Shown here one piece after another: positions 33,554 to 42,662 of a DNA stretch of 64,000 nt. Positions within the stretch are counted from its first letter, which is position 1. Each line of letters opens with the position of its first letter. The DNA comes from Candidatus Accumulibacter proximus (GTDB taxonomy: Bacteria > Pseudomonadota > Gammaproteobacteria > Burkholderiales > Rhodocyclaceae). Both the position numbers and the translations under genes were made by a program. The stretch lies in assembly GCA_016709675.1 (NCBI GenBank), contig JADJMH010000004.1, positions 122,304-186,303 of the forward strand, read 5' to 3'. Under the pieces are notes generated by a model. That model was not told the DNA's origin. It did no database searches and worked only from the letters and a program-made list of their open reading frames with translations.

Positions 33554-35047
33554 TGAGCCTCTTGCAAAACTCGCCCTGCAGGGCTGATTTTTCGCGGCTG
33601 GAGGCGAAAGCGGAGGACGCGGGCGGCCACTTCTGGCATGATATGGTTATCGAGACCAATATCATAACGCCCGCCAAATGAATACTACCCAACCCCAGCT
33701 GATCATGCAACGGTGGCACGTGGTTCAGCACGAGTTACTGCCCGAGTTGAAGGCGCAAGTGGGTCCGCTGACGCCGAAGCTGGAGAAGGTCATCCACACG
33801 CTGGAATGGGTACGTATCGAGGAATTCACGGCGGTTTCGTGGTGTGGCGTAGGGCGTCCGCCCTTTGAACGGGCGTGGCTGGCGAACGCCTTTGTGGCCA
33901 AGGCCGTGTTGGGCCTGACGACGACCGTGGGGCTGATTGAACGCCTGATGATCGACCGTGCGCTGCGCCGCATCTGTGGTTTCCCGCTACACAAGACGCT
34001 GCCTTCCGAGGCGACCTTCTCGCGCGCCTTCGACGAGTTTGCCGAAGGGGGCCTGGGCCAGCGCGTGCATGAAGCCCTGATCAAGGAACATCTGGGAGAT
34101 CAACTGATCGGGCATCTCAATCGTGACGGCACGGCCATCGAAGCCCGCGAACGCCCGTCCCGGAAGGAAGTGCCCGCATCGGAAGCGGCCGCCACGGCAC
34201 AGGCCGCCCTGTTGCCGAAGGAAGAGCGCCCTGCCGAGACGAGCGTGCCTGAAACGCCCGCACCGGCACGCAAGAGAGGCCGCCCGCGGCGCGGCGAAGC
34301 ACGTCCGGCTGCGAAGGCGTCCCCGATCAAGCGCCAGCGCGAGCAAACGTTGGCTCAAATGCTCGAAGAGATTCCCACCGCGTGTGATCGCGGCACGAAG
34401 TGCAATGCCCAAGGCTACAAGAACAGTTGGCGCGGCTACAAGCTGCATCTCGACACCGCCGACTGCGGCGTCCCCATTGCGGCGCTGCTCTCCAGCGCCT
34501 CGATGCACGACAGCCTGGCCGCCATTCCCCTGTCGCTGATCAGCGCCGATCGCGTCACCAACCTTTACGACCTCATGGATGCGGCCTATTGCAGCGCCGA
34601 CTTGCGCGAGCACAGCCAGAGCCTGGGCCACGTCCCCCTGATCGATCACAATCCGCGCCGCGGAGAGAAGATCGAATTCTCCCCGGCTGAAGCGATCCGC
34701 TACAACGAACGGACCGCCGCCGAGCGGAGCAACGCCCGGCTGAAGGATGAATTCGGCGGTCAGACCATCCGGGTCAAAGGCGACACCAAAGTGATGGCTC
34801 ACCTGATGTTCGGCATCCTGGCGCTGTCCGCTGACCAGTTGATGCGATTACGACGATGACCGCCAGCGTTCCCTCTCCGGCCGCTGTGCATTCGCGGAAT
34901 GCAGGAGGGCGCTCGCCCCGCATGAGGCAAACCATGCCATACGGTTAGCCGCTCAGCCAAGGAGACCTCCCTCGCGAAAAAAATCGCTCCCCGAGAGCGA
35001 ATGGTGCGGCGCAGCAATTTGTCCGGGTGAGTTTTGCAAGAGGCTCA
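33554..35047 (+). mobile_element. insertion sequence of the IS5/IS1182-like group
   Basis: A 1494-base element bounded by near-perfect inverted repeats: TGAGCCTCTTGCAAAACTC at the left (33554 on), and its complement at the right ending at 35047. It is flanked by a 4-base TCGT duplication (33550-33553 and 35048-35051); the left A also matches, so ATCGT is possible. It carries one intact transposase. It sits between the methyltransferase start and a glycosyltransferase end, so no gene body is broken. Confidence 0.88.
33678..34859 (+). CDS. DDE transposase (IS5/IS1182-like)
   Basis: A 393-residue transposase. The acidic triad can be placed at LNRDGTAIEARE (first Asp), NLYDLMDAAYCS (second Asp) and NERTAAERSNARLKDEFGG (Glu, within the Y-x(2)-R-x(3)-E-R/N-type signature of IS4/IS5 enzymes). 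A Lys/Arg- and Pro-rich linker (PAPARKRGRPRRGEARP) between about residues 190 and 230 is an insertion in the catalytic fold. An N-terminal DUF772-like helical domain (PFERAWLANAFVAKAVLGL) precedes. The frame is intact, so the element may be mobile. Confidence 0.9.
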   Translation: MNTTQPQLIMQRWHVVQHELLPELKAQVGPLTPKLEKVIHTLEWVRIEEFTAVSWCGVGRPPFERAWLANAFVAKAVLGLTTTVGLIERLMIDRALRRICGFPLHKTLPSEATFSRAFDEFAEGGLGQRVHEALIKEHLGDQLIGHLNRDGTAIEARERPSRKEVPASEAAATAQAALLPKEERPAETSVPETPAPARKRGRPRRGEARPAAKASPIKRQREQTLAQMLEEIPTACDRGTKCNAQGYKNSWRGYKLHLDTADCGVPIAALLSSASMHDSLAAIPLSLISADRVTNLYDLMDAAYCSADLREHSQSLGHVPLIDHNPRRGEKIEFSPAEAIRYNERTAAERSNARLKDEFGGQTIRVKGDTKVMAHLMFGILALSADQLMRLRR

Positions 35048-35079
35048 TCGTTAGTAATCCATTGTCACAAGCATGGTGT

Positions 35080-36114
35080 CTATCCTGCATCAGGAATGCG
35101 GCGTGGCCGCAACAACGATAATAAGGCCGTAAGTTCCTGCCAGTTGCGGTGAAGCAAGGCTTCCGGTACACGTGATGCCATGCGCGCCAACACTAGGGGC
35201 AGGTAGCGCCGTTTGCGTCGCCAGATAAAGCGGATCAGGCTGCGGTAGTAATGGCTGCGAGCAAGCCCGCCAGTGGTACCGCCTTCACGGTGGTAAATCA
35301 CGCTTAGTGGCGCATAGCCGAGCCGAATCCGGGGTGGCAGGCGGGTTGCCCAGTCGATTTCCTCGTAATACAAAAAATAGCCTTCATCCATCAGGCCGAC
35401 CGTTTCCAGCAGCGAGTGGCTAACCAGCATGGATGCGCCTACTACATAGTCCATCTGCTGCATGGCAAGACTCCCAGCATCTTGGGCAGATAGCGGCCAA
35501 TGGCAGCCCTCGCCAAGGTGACGGGTTGTGCCGGTGCTGGGCCGCAAGCGACCGCCACCCAGCGCCAGCACATGTGATGGATGGTGCAGGCTTAACAGAG
35601 TGGAACCGCACATTCCGATGTCCGGGTGGGACTGAACATAGTCTACCATGCTTTGCAGGCTGTCCGGCGTCGCCAGGGTATCGTTGTTCAGAAGCCATAC
35701 GTAATCCATGCCTTGTGTCAATGCATAACGCACGCCGACGTTACAGCCCCCGGCAAAGCCAAGATTGGCGCCGGTTTGGATAAGGGTCAGTGGTACCGCA
35801 GGGTGTCTTTCGCTTGACTCCGCTTCGCTTCGGCTTAGTTCGCGCACAGCGATAGGCTTGACCACCATCGGTTCAACCAATGGCTGAAGTTCCGTGACGG
35901 ATGGCAGCGGCGCTGGCTGTCGCCCGGCGGCCCATTCCCGCAGTCTGAGCATCGAGCCATCGGATGAGTTGTTATCACAGACAATTACGTTGTAGTTCGG
36001 GTAGTCCAGACGGAACAAGCTTTCTAGGCAGGCCAGGGTGTAATGCCAACGGTTCCAGTTCAGGAGCACGATGCTGACGGAAGGACGACTAGACGGACGA
36101 CTGTTGTGGTTCAT
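35080..36114 (-). CDS. glycosyltransferase family 2 (rhamnosyltransferase-like)
   Basis: A 344-residue GT-A enzyme. VSIVLLNWNRWHYTLACLESL starts the nucleotide-binding fold, IVCDNNSSDGS is the first Asp motif, YVWLLNNDT carries the D-x-D equivalent (Asn-Asn-Asp), and GYFLYYEEIDWATRL the ED-type catalytic motif. This set is typical of WcaA/RfbF-like enzymes making rhamnose or similar linkages. Donor is unknown. Followed on the same strand by nothing, since the insertion sequence lies just downstream. The gene at 36156 lies 41 bases upstream in transcription order. Confidence 0.87.
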   Translation of the reverse strand: MNHNSRPSSRPSVSIVLLNWNRWHYTLACLESLFRLDYPNYNVIVCDNNSSDGSMLRLREWAAGRQPAPLPSVTELQPLVEPMVVKPIAVRELSRSEAESSERHPAVPLTLIQTGANLGFAGGCNVGVRYALTQGMDYVWLLNNDTLATPDSLQSMVDYVQSHPDIGMCGSTLLSLHHPSHVLALGGGRLRPSTGTTRHLGEGCHWPLSAQDAGSLAMQQMDYVVGASMLVSHSLLETVGLMDEGYFLYYEEIDWATRLPPRIRLGYAPLSVIYHREGGTTGGLARSHYYRSLIRFIWRRKRRYLPLVLARMASRVPEALLHRNWQELTALLSLLRPRRIPDAG

Positions 36115-36155
36115 GGCGTTAGATTTGGATATCCGCTCCAGTGTATTTTATGAAA

Positions 36156-37268
36156 TTACTGCCTCTGCCACAGCGGGCGCAATAGCCGTGAGGCTTGTCT
36201 CATGAATGCCGCTTTCGTGTAAGTGTGTTGTAACGTATCGGTGCATGAAATCACTCCAGCTTTACGAAATCGTTCGTTGCAGAGTAACTCGATGCAGAGG
36301 CGAACAAGCGTGGCATCGTCCCCCGCCACGCTTAGGCCATGCGCCAGATCTTTTTCAAAAGCGTCCGCACAGTGCGGGGTGGTTACGCACGCACGGCCAT
36401 AGGCCAATGATTCGAGGACCTTGATGTTGGTGCCGCCACCGGAATAGATCGGAGCGATGGTAAAAGCGGCATTGCGATAGGCATCGCCTAGGTCATCTAC
36501 AAAGCCTGGTGCAGATACGTCTGGGTATTTTTCCCATGCCTTCCGGATCCCTGCTGATGCAGCGCCCACGAGCAACAGCCTGGCTTTCGGTTGGGCGGCC
36601 TTGATCGCAGGCCAACAGCGTGCAAGAAATCGGTCGATACCCTCCCGGTTAGGCGCATACCAGAGCGAGCCGACGAACAGCAGGGTGGAACTGTCCGTCT
36701 GGGGGTAGGGCTGGGCGGGCGGATTGAACGGAATGTTGGGCAGGATTACGGCCGATAGTTCGGGGTGCCTTGCCTGATCGCGTTTGCTGACGAAAAAATA
36801 AGCATCGAAGCGATTGAGTTGTCGCTGCGCCAGCCAGGCAGCGTAGTTTGACTTGAGCCGTGCGGCCAGCGCCAGCGTGCCAGGTGCGTAATGATAGCCC
36901 CAGTCATCCAGGTCGACCACGGTTCGTGCGCCGGGTGGAACCGCCAGTTTGGTGATGGGATTGAGATAGCGGCTGACGATGAGTTGATAGCGGTTGAGGT
37001 CAAGGCCGGCGGCCCTGAGTGCCTGGTTCAGAGCCCGGTCGGGCGCGTATTTCCCGATGCCGAGCGGGCGTTGATGCCAAAATCCATGTGCAAGAATGCC
37101 AGGCTTGGCGGGGGCCAAATGGCTTGGGCCGGAGGTGGGTTCGAGCAGCAATACGTCGACTTCGCCCAGGGCTTGAAGGGCTTCATGCAGCAAGGCCGTG
37201 CGTTGCTGGGCGCCCGATTGGGGCTCAAACGGCGTAGCTGGGGAAACCAGCAGTAATTTTTCAGTCAT
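36156..37268 (-). CDS. glycosyltransferase, GT4-like
   Basis: A 370-residue GT-B enzyme. The N-terminal LLVSPATPFEPQSGAQQRTALLHEAL is the acceptor-side loop, VVDLDDWGYHYAPG is a conserved segment of this GT4 subgroup, LLFVGSLWYAPNREGIDRFL begins the second domain, and APIYSGGGTNIKVLESLAYGRACVTTP is the donor-binding E-x-G/E motif. Sugar unknown. Probably transcribed with the GT2 gene after it. Confidence 0.87.
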   Translation of the reverse strand: MTEKLLLVSPATPFEPQSGAQQRTALLHEALQALGEVDVLLLEPTSGPSHLAPAKPGILAHGFWHQRPLGIGKYAPDRALNQALRAAGLDLNRYQLIVSRYLNPITKLAVPPGARTVVDLDDWGYHYAPGTLALAARLKSNYAAWLAQRQLNRFDAYFFVSKRDQARHPELSAVILPNIPFNPPAQPYPQTDSSTLLFVGSLWYAPNREGIDRFLARCWPAIKAAQPKARLLLVGAASAGIRKAWEKYPDVSAPGFVDDLGDAYRNAAFTIAPIYSGGGTNIKVLESLAYGRACVTTPHCADAFEKDLAHGLSVAGDDATLVRLCIELLCNERFRKAGVISCTDTLQHTYTKAAFMRQASRLLRPLWQRQ

Positions 37269-37384
37269 GGGCTTGGCATCTACCAGCGGTCCAGATAAAA
37301 AAGGATCGTCACGATTGGCGAAATGATAACGCTCTATGTGTTACGACAAGGACATGGGGTGACCGACCGAGCAACGCACGCACG

Positions 37385-39433
37385 CTAAATGAGCCGCAGC
37401 AATTCTCGGGCCACCAGTTCGACCCGTTGCCTTATCTCTGGCCTATTGCAGCCCAACGAAAATTCCAGTTGGGGGCCAACATGGTAAAGCCAATAGAGAG
37501 CCGCCAATTCCAGGTGGTACTTGGCATCGAACCCGAGGTACTCATAGCTATTTTCCAGAAAATGCTCTTCCTCCTTGACCGGCCAAACACCCTTTGCGAG
37601 AAGCGAGATCGTGTCCAGCAGTGACAAATGGGGGTTGCACGCCCGATGAGCACTCTCTAGATAATTCAGAGCGTCAAGGATGGGAAGACCGCACGCGTCT
37701 ACATCCTCCCAATCGATCAGGCCGTTTACCCGTCCATCGTCGGCGAAAATGTTCTGGACGCTAAAATCACCGTGCACCAAACCGTAACGCACCGGGATAC
37801 CACGCAGACGTTCACTCAAGCCGGCGTTCACTTCCTTTGCCAGTTGGCGGTCGTCAACGAACGCCAGCACCTTCTGCAACGGTTGTTCCACCAAGCGATG
37901 AAAGTCTGCACCGACCAACCGCGACTGGGCACTCTCCTGCGGCGCGGGATTGATGGCGCGAAGCAGCCTGGAAACTTCAGCCAATACGAAAGGTCGGCCG
38001 CCGCTGACAACCGTATCTCGCAGCGGTCGCCCGGCAAGTTCACTTTCCACAAAGTAAGCGACGTTCTGGATCACTCCGCAAGCCATGGGCTTGGGAACGA
38101 ATGCGACGAGGCTGTCCAGTCCTTGCGCCCTCTCCAGCAAGCCATAGTGCCTTGACTGCGCTGCACCTGCCGCCGAATTGCACGGAATGTTGATGATGAT
38201 GGAGGTTGTCCCTGCCACTCCGAAGAGGACGGCTTTCTCTTTCCCCGTAATGTGGCAGGTGTGGATCGATACCGGAGACTGATCTGCCAGCAAGGCGCTT
38301 TCAATCGAACCTACCACGCGTTTCAACAGAGAACTTGGCGACTGCGTGGAATCCGAGGCGATGATCCCGTAGGCAGGGACGAAGTGCTTACTTCTCTTTA
38401 TTCGATCCCGAAAGTCCCGAGGACGCGGAGGAGGCCACATATTGCCATCGCGTGTCTTGAGGGGAATTATTTCCGACAAGTGAGTATAGCCATCGAGAAA
38501 ACCCAGGAATTCCTGCCTGGCAAACCCGGCGGACTGAAACAATCTCCTGCAACCGCCAAGAGAATAGGTGTAAGTCCGATAGGGCTGCCGATTGATCACT
38601 ATCGAATATAGATTGGCGAGGAAACGCGGTAACAACGAGCCGAACCAAAGTTGCGTATGGTGGTCCGCACGCTTCCCGAAGTACTCGTAATTCAAACGAT
38701 TCTCGATGGCGACGAAGAGTTGCCCACCGGGCCTCAAGATTCGCCTGACCTCCTGCAAGAACTTGCGCTGCATGACGCGGGGGTTCGAGTCCCCGAAGAA
38801 GGACATGAACATCTGTCCCAACTTGGAAAGTTTTGAGTCAGAATCTTGCCAACCCCCAACGTCGGCGACCCACTCAAGCACTCCGGACAAAGCCACACAA
38901 TCAAAGTAGGCATCTGGAAACGGGAGGTAAGGTCCGTCCCCTCCCGCAACCAGGAGAATGCGGTCATCTGCATTGAAGCGCGCGAAACGTCGCTTGGCAA
39001 ACCTTAACCGCTCCCAGGTGAGATCCATCGCGACAACCTCTCCAACCTGTGGAGCGATATTCTTGGTGAGATTGCCGAGCCCGCAGCCAAGATCGAGGAA
39101 CTTGGCGCCCGGTGGAAGCTCGAGGCCAAGCTTCCAGGTATAACGAGAATCGACGATCAGATCGTCGAGCCAATCGGGATTTTCTTTGACGTGGGCCATG
39201 AAGCGCCGGACAATCGTCGGCCATGGTTCCCGCTCCGCATCCTCGATTAACGTGTTCATCGCTTCGCGCGGCACGGGGTTGAAATAGTAGTCCAGTCGAC
39301 CACAGCGTAGATCAACAATGCCGTCCTCCACGCGATATTGCGAAGCACAGCCAACACAACGCATGCCCTCAGCGATGCACTCAAGTGCTGACTTGCAGCG
39401 CGGGCAACACAGATTAGATTGAGAAGTCAGCAT
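37385..39433 (-). CDS. fusion: zinc ribbon, SAM methyltransferase and APH-like kinase
   Basis: A 682-residue three-part protein. Residues about 8-45 form a Trm112-like zinc ribbon (C10-x2-C13 and C26-x2-C29). Residues about 90-330 are a class I methyltransferase with motif I FLDLGCGLGNLTKN at 112-125, VVAMDLTWERLRFAKRRF and FLQEVRRILRPGGQLFVAIENR. The C-terminal third is an aminoglycoside-phosphotransferase-like kinase: YGLVHGDFSVQNIF near 553-564 (catalytic Asp and Asn) and GLIDWEDVD near 573 (metal-binding Asp). The middle (330-480) is less clear and would include the kinase N-lobe. A phosphate-and-methyl cap on a glycan, as in O-antigen chain terminators such as WbdD, is a possible role; this is inference. 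Confidence 0.82.
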   Translation of the reverse strand: MLTSQSNLCCPRCKSALECIAEGMRCVGCASQYRVEDGIVDLRCGRLDYYFNPVPREAMNTLIEDAEREPWPTIVRRFMAHVKENPDWLDDLIVDSRYTWKLGLELPPGAKFLDLGCGLGNLTKNIAPQVGEVVAMDLTWERLRFAKRRFARFNADDRILLVAGGDGPYLPFPDAYFDCVALSGVLEWVADVGGWQDSDSKLSKLGQMFMSFFGDSNPRVMQRKFLQEVRRILRPGGQLFVAIENRLNYEYFGKRADHHTQLWFGSLLPRFLANLYSIVINRQPYRTYTYSLGGCRRLFQSAGFARQEFLGFLDGYTHLSEIIPLKTRDGNMWPPPRPRDFRDRIKRSKHFVPAYGIIASDSTQSPSSLLKRVVGSIESALLADQSPVSIHTCHITGKEKAVLFGVAGTTSIIINIPCNSAAGAAQSRHYGLLERAQGLDSLVAFVPKPMACGVIQNVAYFVESELAGRPLRDTVVSGGRPFVLAEVSRLLRAINPAPQESAQSRLVGADFHRLVEQPLQKVLAFVDDRQLAKEVNAGLSERLRGIPVRYGLVHGDFSVQNIFADDGRVNGLIDWEDVDACGLPILDALNYLESAHRACNPHLSLLDTISLLAKGVWPVKEEEHFLENSYEYLGFDAKYHLELAALYWLYHVGPQLEFSLGCNRPEIRQRVELVARELLRLI

Positions 39434-39586
39434 GTAACATTAACCCATTGTTAGTAATAGTAATAAAGAGGCTGACAGCCTGTCACACTACGCTACCCGT
39501 GGAGGCACAGCGGTCGCGAAACGCAACGCCACCGTGCCGTGAAAAGCGACATGCTTCACAGAGAGAATATCAACTCTATAGAAACA

Positions 39587-39824
39587 TAGAGTAAGTGTCT
39601 GATTTGTAGACACGCGAACTGTTCTCAATGACATTTCCACTGCCGCTAAAGTAATGTTTCTTTCCGACGGATTGCGGCCAAAAGCCGATTACCACGCTCT
39701 CAAGAAGCAGAGCTTAAGTCGCTGATTTGTAAATTACGAGAACTCTTGTTGATGACATTTGTAACCACCGCTGAAGTCATGTTTCTTTCAGACGCATTGC
39801 AGCCGAAGGCCGATTACTACGCTC
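39587..39824. repeat. two imperfect direct repeats of about 105 bases
   Basis: In the 423-base gap 39434-39856 the blocks at about 39587-39699 and 39707-39824 are clearly related. Both contain AAG then CTGATTTGTA, a CGAGAACT-like stretch, GATGACATTT, CACCGCTGAAGT or a close form, ATGTTTCTTTC, GACG-ATTGC, CCGA or CCAA followed by GGCCGATTAC or AGCCGATTAC, and finally ACGCTC. Identity is roughly 75-80 percent by eye. No ORF runs through both. No function is known to me. The rest of the gap (39434-39586) shows nothing. Confidence 0.75.
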
Positions 39825-39856
39825 ATACCTCGCTCCTTTGCAGTTGAATGAATGGA

Positions 39857-40741
39857 CTAATCAGAAGCCGACCCACCTAAGGGGGTCTGGCCGAGCTCTT
39901 GCTCATGGTCGCGACAGGAGAACAGTGACTCACCGTTCGCATACATGTTCTCGACTAGCGCTTCCAGCTCGCGACAGAGAAGCACCATGAGGGTCGTGTT
40001 GCCCACCTTTTTTCGCCGTATGACCCCTCGCGCTGTCGCCTTATCCCAGAGGACATCCTCGCGCCGATACCGACGCGAGTCGTCGCTTAGCACACGCGTC
40101 GGAACAGAGTGAAGCCTACCGTCGCCATCTACAACCTTTCCCGTATAGTGATCGCGCTCATAGAGGGGAAACGGCAGCTTGTCCTGAATACGGTCTTCTA
40201 GAAAATGGGTGAACGTCACAGCGTCCGGGATCGTGTCTATGCAGAGAATTTTGCCATCGAGTTCGAGAAGCCTCTGAAACGGGCTGTCTGGCCCGAAAGG
40301 ACGGTCGGTCTTTTCATGCCCCGCTAGGAACATCTCGGCACGGTCGCCCCAAGCAGCCAGCGGATGGGTCGGACTGAGGCTACGCTTGACGTCCTTGCCT
40401 CGGCGGAAGACTTCGGTCAGCAACCCCATCTTGGAAGCACTATGGCGGACCTTCATCTCTACGCCGCGCGACAGGAATGCCTTCGACGAATCGGTGTACG
40501 TCATTGATGGCATGACAAGTAGCCCCGTCGATCCCAACGTACACTTCAATGCATCAATCATGTCGATCGGCCGGTCCCTGTAGCCGCTATGGGCGTGCAA
40601 AGATGAGTGGACCATCAGTACGTCGCCACTGCGAATGCCGAGTTCAGAGAGCGCACAAGTAAACGCCGGGGCATCGTAACTCAGGAAGCGTTCAACGATC
40701 AGACCACAAGTCCTGAATTTGATTCGACCAAGCCAAGACAT
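39857..40741 (-). CDS. AAC(3)-family N-acetyltransferase-like protein
   Basis: A 294-residue member of the antibiotic acetyltransferase AAC(3) family, which uses acetyl-CoA. SGDVLMVHSSLHAHSGY and STGLLVMPSMTYTDSS form the CoA side, and SLSPTHPLAAWGDRAEMFLAGHEKTDRPFGPDSPFQRLLE holds the catalytic His and the conserved Pro-Phe-Gly. Relatives in polysaccharide clusters acetylate amino sugars, and I favour that role over drug resistance. It starts six bases after the stop of the preceding minus-strand gene, so the two are co-transcribed. Confidence 0.83.
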   Translation of the reverse strand: MSWLGRIKFRTCGLIVERFLSYDAPAFTCALSELGIRSGDVLMVHSSLHAHSGYRDRPIDMIDALKCTLGSTGLLVMPSMTYTDSSKAFLSRGVEMKVRHSASKMGLLTEVFRRGKDVKRSLSPTHPLAAWGDRAEMFLAGHEKTDRPFGPDSPFQRLLELDGKILCIDTIPDAVTFTHFLEDRIQDKLPFPLYERDHYTGKVVDGDGRLHSVPTRVLSDDSRRYRREDVLWDKATARGVIRRKKVGNTTLMVLLCRELEALVENMYANGESLFSCRDHEQELGQTPLGGSASD

Positions 40742-40747
40742 TGAGTG

Positions 40748-41935
40748 CTACCCGTCCTGAACATCGAGTTCGAGCATATTCGCATCAATCGCGAACTTCG
40801 TGGCCCAATTCAAGTACTCGAACCGCCCGTAGTCTCCGTCGATTGGGAACGAGCCCTTGACCGCACCGCGGGTCTGCGGAGGTCCAGCCACATCAACAGT
40901 CCGGCGGACATAGGAGTTCAAGGCACGGGCCTTGTCACGGTAGGCATCCGTCCCCGTGATCTGGTAGAGCATCAGCAAGCAGTGCGCGATCTGTGCACTT
41001 CCGGTCAGACAAACGAAGTCGACCGAGGGCTTCCATTGGGCGTCAAGACACCCCGGAAGAAAACCATCGGACCCGACTACCCCGAGCAGCGCGTCACCCG
41101 CCCGGCACGCCGCCTCCAGATACACGTCCTCGCAGGTCAACCGATGCGCCTCGACGACACCGCGAAGTACGTAGCCAATCGTGTGCGTGAGGGGATGGAG
41201 TGGGTCGGAAAGGCAGTTGTCAGCAAACCAACCGTTATCGCGCTGCTTGCTCAAAGCCCAGCGCACGTTCCGGAGACCGGCATCACCGAACCCTCTGCCG
41301 GGCGCGATCCGCTCAGCCTCGAACAAACCCCAAGCAACGTGGGTCTCATAGGCCTTCTCGCCGGGAGCGGCGAAAGGTGTCGGATAGCTGCGCCAGCAAC
41401 CGTCGGAATCAAGGGTTTCCATCAGCCACACAGCCGCGGCCTCCATTGGCGTGCGGTACCTATCCCCAAACTCGGCGACACCAGCCGCGAGCCCGATCAA
41501 AATCTGCCCGGTGTTGAAGGTAACCGGAACGATCGGCGTGGAGTCGATACGCCCGCCCTGAAATCCGCCGCAGGGAAGCTGGATCCGCGCGAGCCAGTCC
41601 AGCATCCGCACCGCGCGCTCGCGTGCGTCGGTATCGTTGTAGCGCCGTGCGTATTCCAGCATGGTCGGCACGATGTATCCCGTAGTTTCCGGATACGACG
41701 CAGCCCACCCCTTCTCAAGGCTGTAATCCCGCGCCACTCCACCATCACGGGAAGCGGAGTTGTCTTGGGCGCGACATAGCCAAGCCACCCCTTCCCTGAT
41801 AAGCACCTCGGGACCTGGGTCAACTTCTGGTAAGCCCAAGCGGTCGAGTCTTACTTGGGCCCGCGAGGCCGAGGTTATGGCGATTCGCCGCCGAGGTTTG
41901 ATAAGCCGAGTCAGCTGACTAAAGAACAGATTCAT
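40748..41935 (-). CDS. alpha/alpha-toroid protein of unknown function
   Basis: A 395-residue protein with repeated helix pairs resembling six-hairpin glycosidases, lyases and the helical part of glucuronyl epimerases: GWAASYPETTGYIVPTMLEYARR, GGFQGGRIDSTPIVPVTFNTGQILIGLAAG, TPMEAAAVWLMETLDSDGCWR, ETHVAWGLFEAERIAPG, HTIGYVLRGVVEAHR and SAQIAHCLLMLYQITG. Each ends in a Gly/aromatic loop. No signal peptide is visible. I do not recognise the exact family; a role in processing the glycan is inferred from fold and context only. Confidence 0.6.
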   Translation of the reverse strand: MNLFFSQLTRLIKPRRRIAITSASRAQVRLDRLGLPEVDPGPEVLIREGVAWLCRAQDNSASRDGGVARDYSLEKGWAASYPETTGYIVPTMLEYARRYNDTDARERAVRMLDWLARIQLPCGGFQGGRIDSTPIVPVTFNTGQILIGLAAGVAEFGDRYRTPMEAAAVWLMETLDSDGCWRSYPTPFAAPGEKAYETHVAWGLFEAERIAPGRGFGDAGLRNVRWALSKQRDNGWFADNCLSDPLHPLTHTIGYVLRGVVEAHRLTCEDVYLEAACRAGDALLGVVGSDGFLPGCLDAQWKPSVDFVCLTGSAQIAHCLLMLYQITGTDAYRDKARALNSYVRRTVDVAGPPQTRGAVKGSFPIDGDYGRFEYLNWATKFAIDANMLELDVQDG

Positions 41936-42010
41936 CTGCGACCGTCCTTAGCTGTCGGTTACCGAAGCTCAATCTCATCTTTTTCCCCCATTATCATGAC
42001 TGCTTGTAAT

Positions 42011-42656
42011 CTAAAGGTCTGAATTCTCATCGCCCATATCGAATAAATCACCAACCACCCAACGACTCCAAAACTCCACACTATCCGGCGGTTTCATCTG
42101 TTGTTTATCCAAATGCTTATCGCTCAATGCATCGCCCAAGCAGCCAATGATAACAAAAGCACCATGTTGGCGAAGAAACCAAAGCAACGCCGCCGCCCAA
42201 CCGGACCATTGGGTCATACCTGCATTACCCAAACTCTGGATACACCGTTACCACTGTTGCCAATCTACCTTCGTCACTGGAAACAGCCCCGTGAATTGAC
42301 CCGCTTTGGCGACAACGACACGTGCGCCTTAAGCTTGGTCGGCGTCTGGATCACCAAACGTTCACAGCGGAAATCTCATCGCGTTCTTCTCGATAAACGC
42401 TAGCGCCTATCGAGAATCGTAACCTACCGAGATAGACAAGACCAAACGCGACTGCTGACGCCAAGATGATCTATCTACGATTCCTGTGTAGATGTCATCC
42501 CATTTCTCGTACTTCTACCTCAGCGAAAGTCCAGCGCATCGATCTCCATATACGATAGCAGCCTCCCAAACGATCTTGCGCCCAAAAGCAGATAGCTCAA
42601 TGGTCTGGCCGGGCGGAGCTACCGAGTCTCGTTGAACACGATTCTGTCATCCGGTG
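42011..42656 (-). pseudogene. decayed asparagine synthase-like gene
   Basis: The minus strand from about 42656 to 42011 aligns piece by piece with the middle of the protein encoded at 30927. SPDDRIVFNET matches SPNNATVFNEI; after a frame change VAPPGQTIELSAFG matches MAPPGSTLYLESGG, and YGDRCAGLS matches YGDRFAGLS. LSISVGYDSR matches LSLSAGFDSR, TFGDPDAD matches TFGHPDSD, and SLGNAGMTQWSGW matches QFGNTGMAQWVGW. IIGCLGDALS then matches VIGFLGDILT. At least four stop codons and one frameshift interrupt it. Both ends of the gene are missing. Confidence 0.85.
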
Positions 42657-42662
42657 ATCATG

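Noticed and set aside
39434..39856. CRISPR array suspected from repeated blocks
   Set aside because: There are only two long, imperfect blocks (about 105 bases), no short exact repeats with regular spacers, and no cas genes nearby.
39857..40741. Aminoglycoside resistance gene
   Set aside because: The protein is AAC(3)-like, but family members are common in polysaccharide clusters. Context and co-transcription with a toroid protein favour sugar acetylation; resistance cannot be claimed from sequence.
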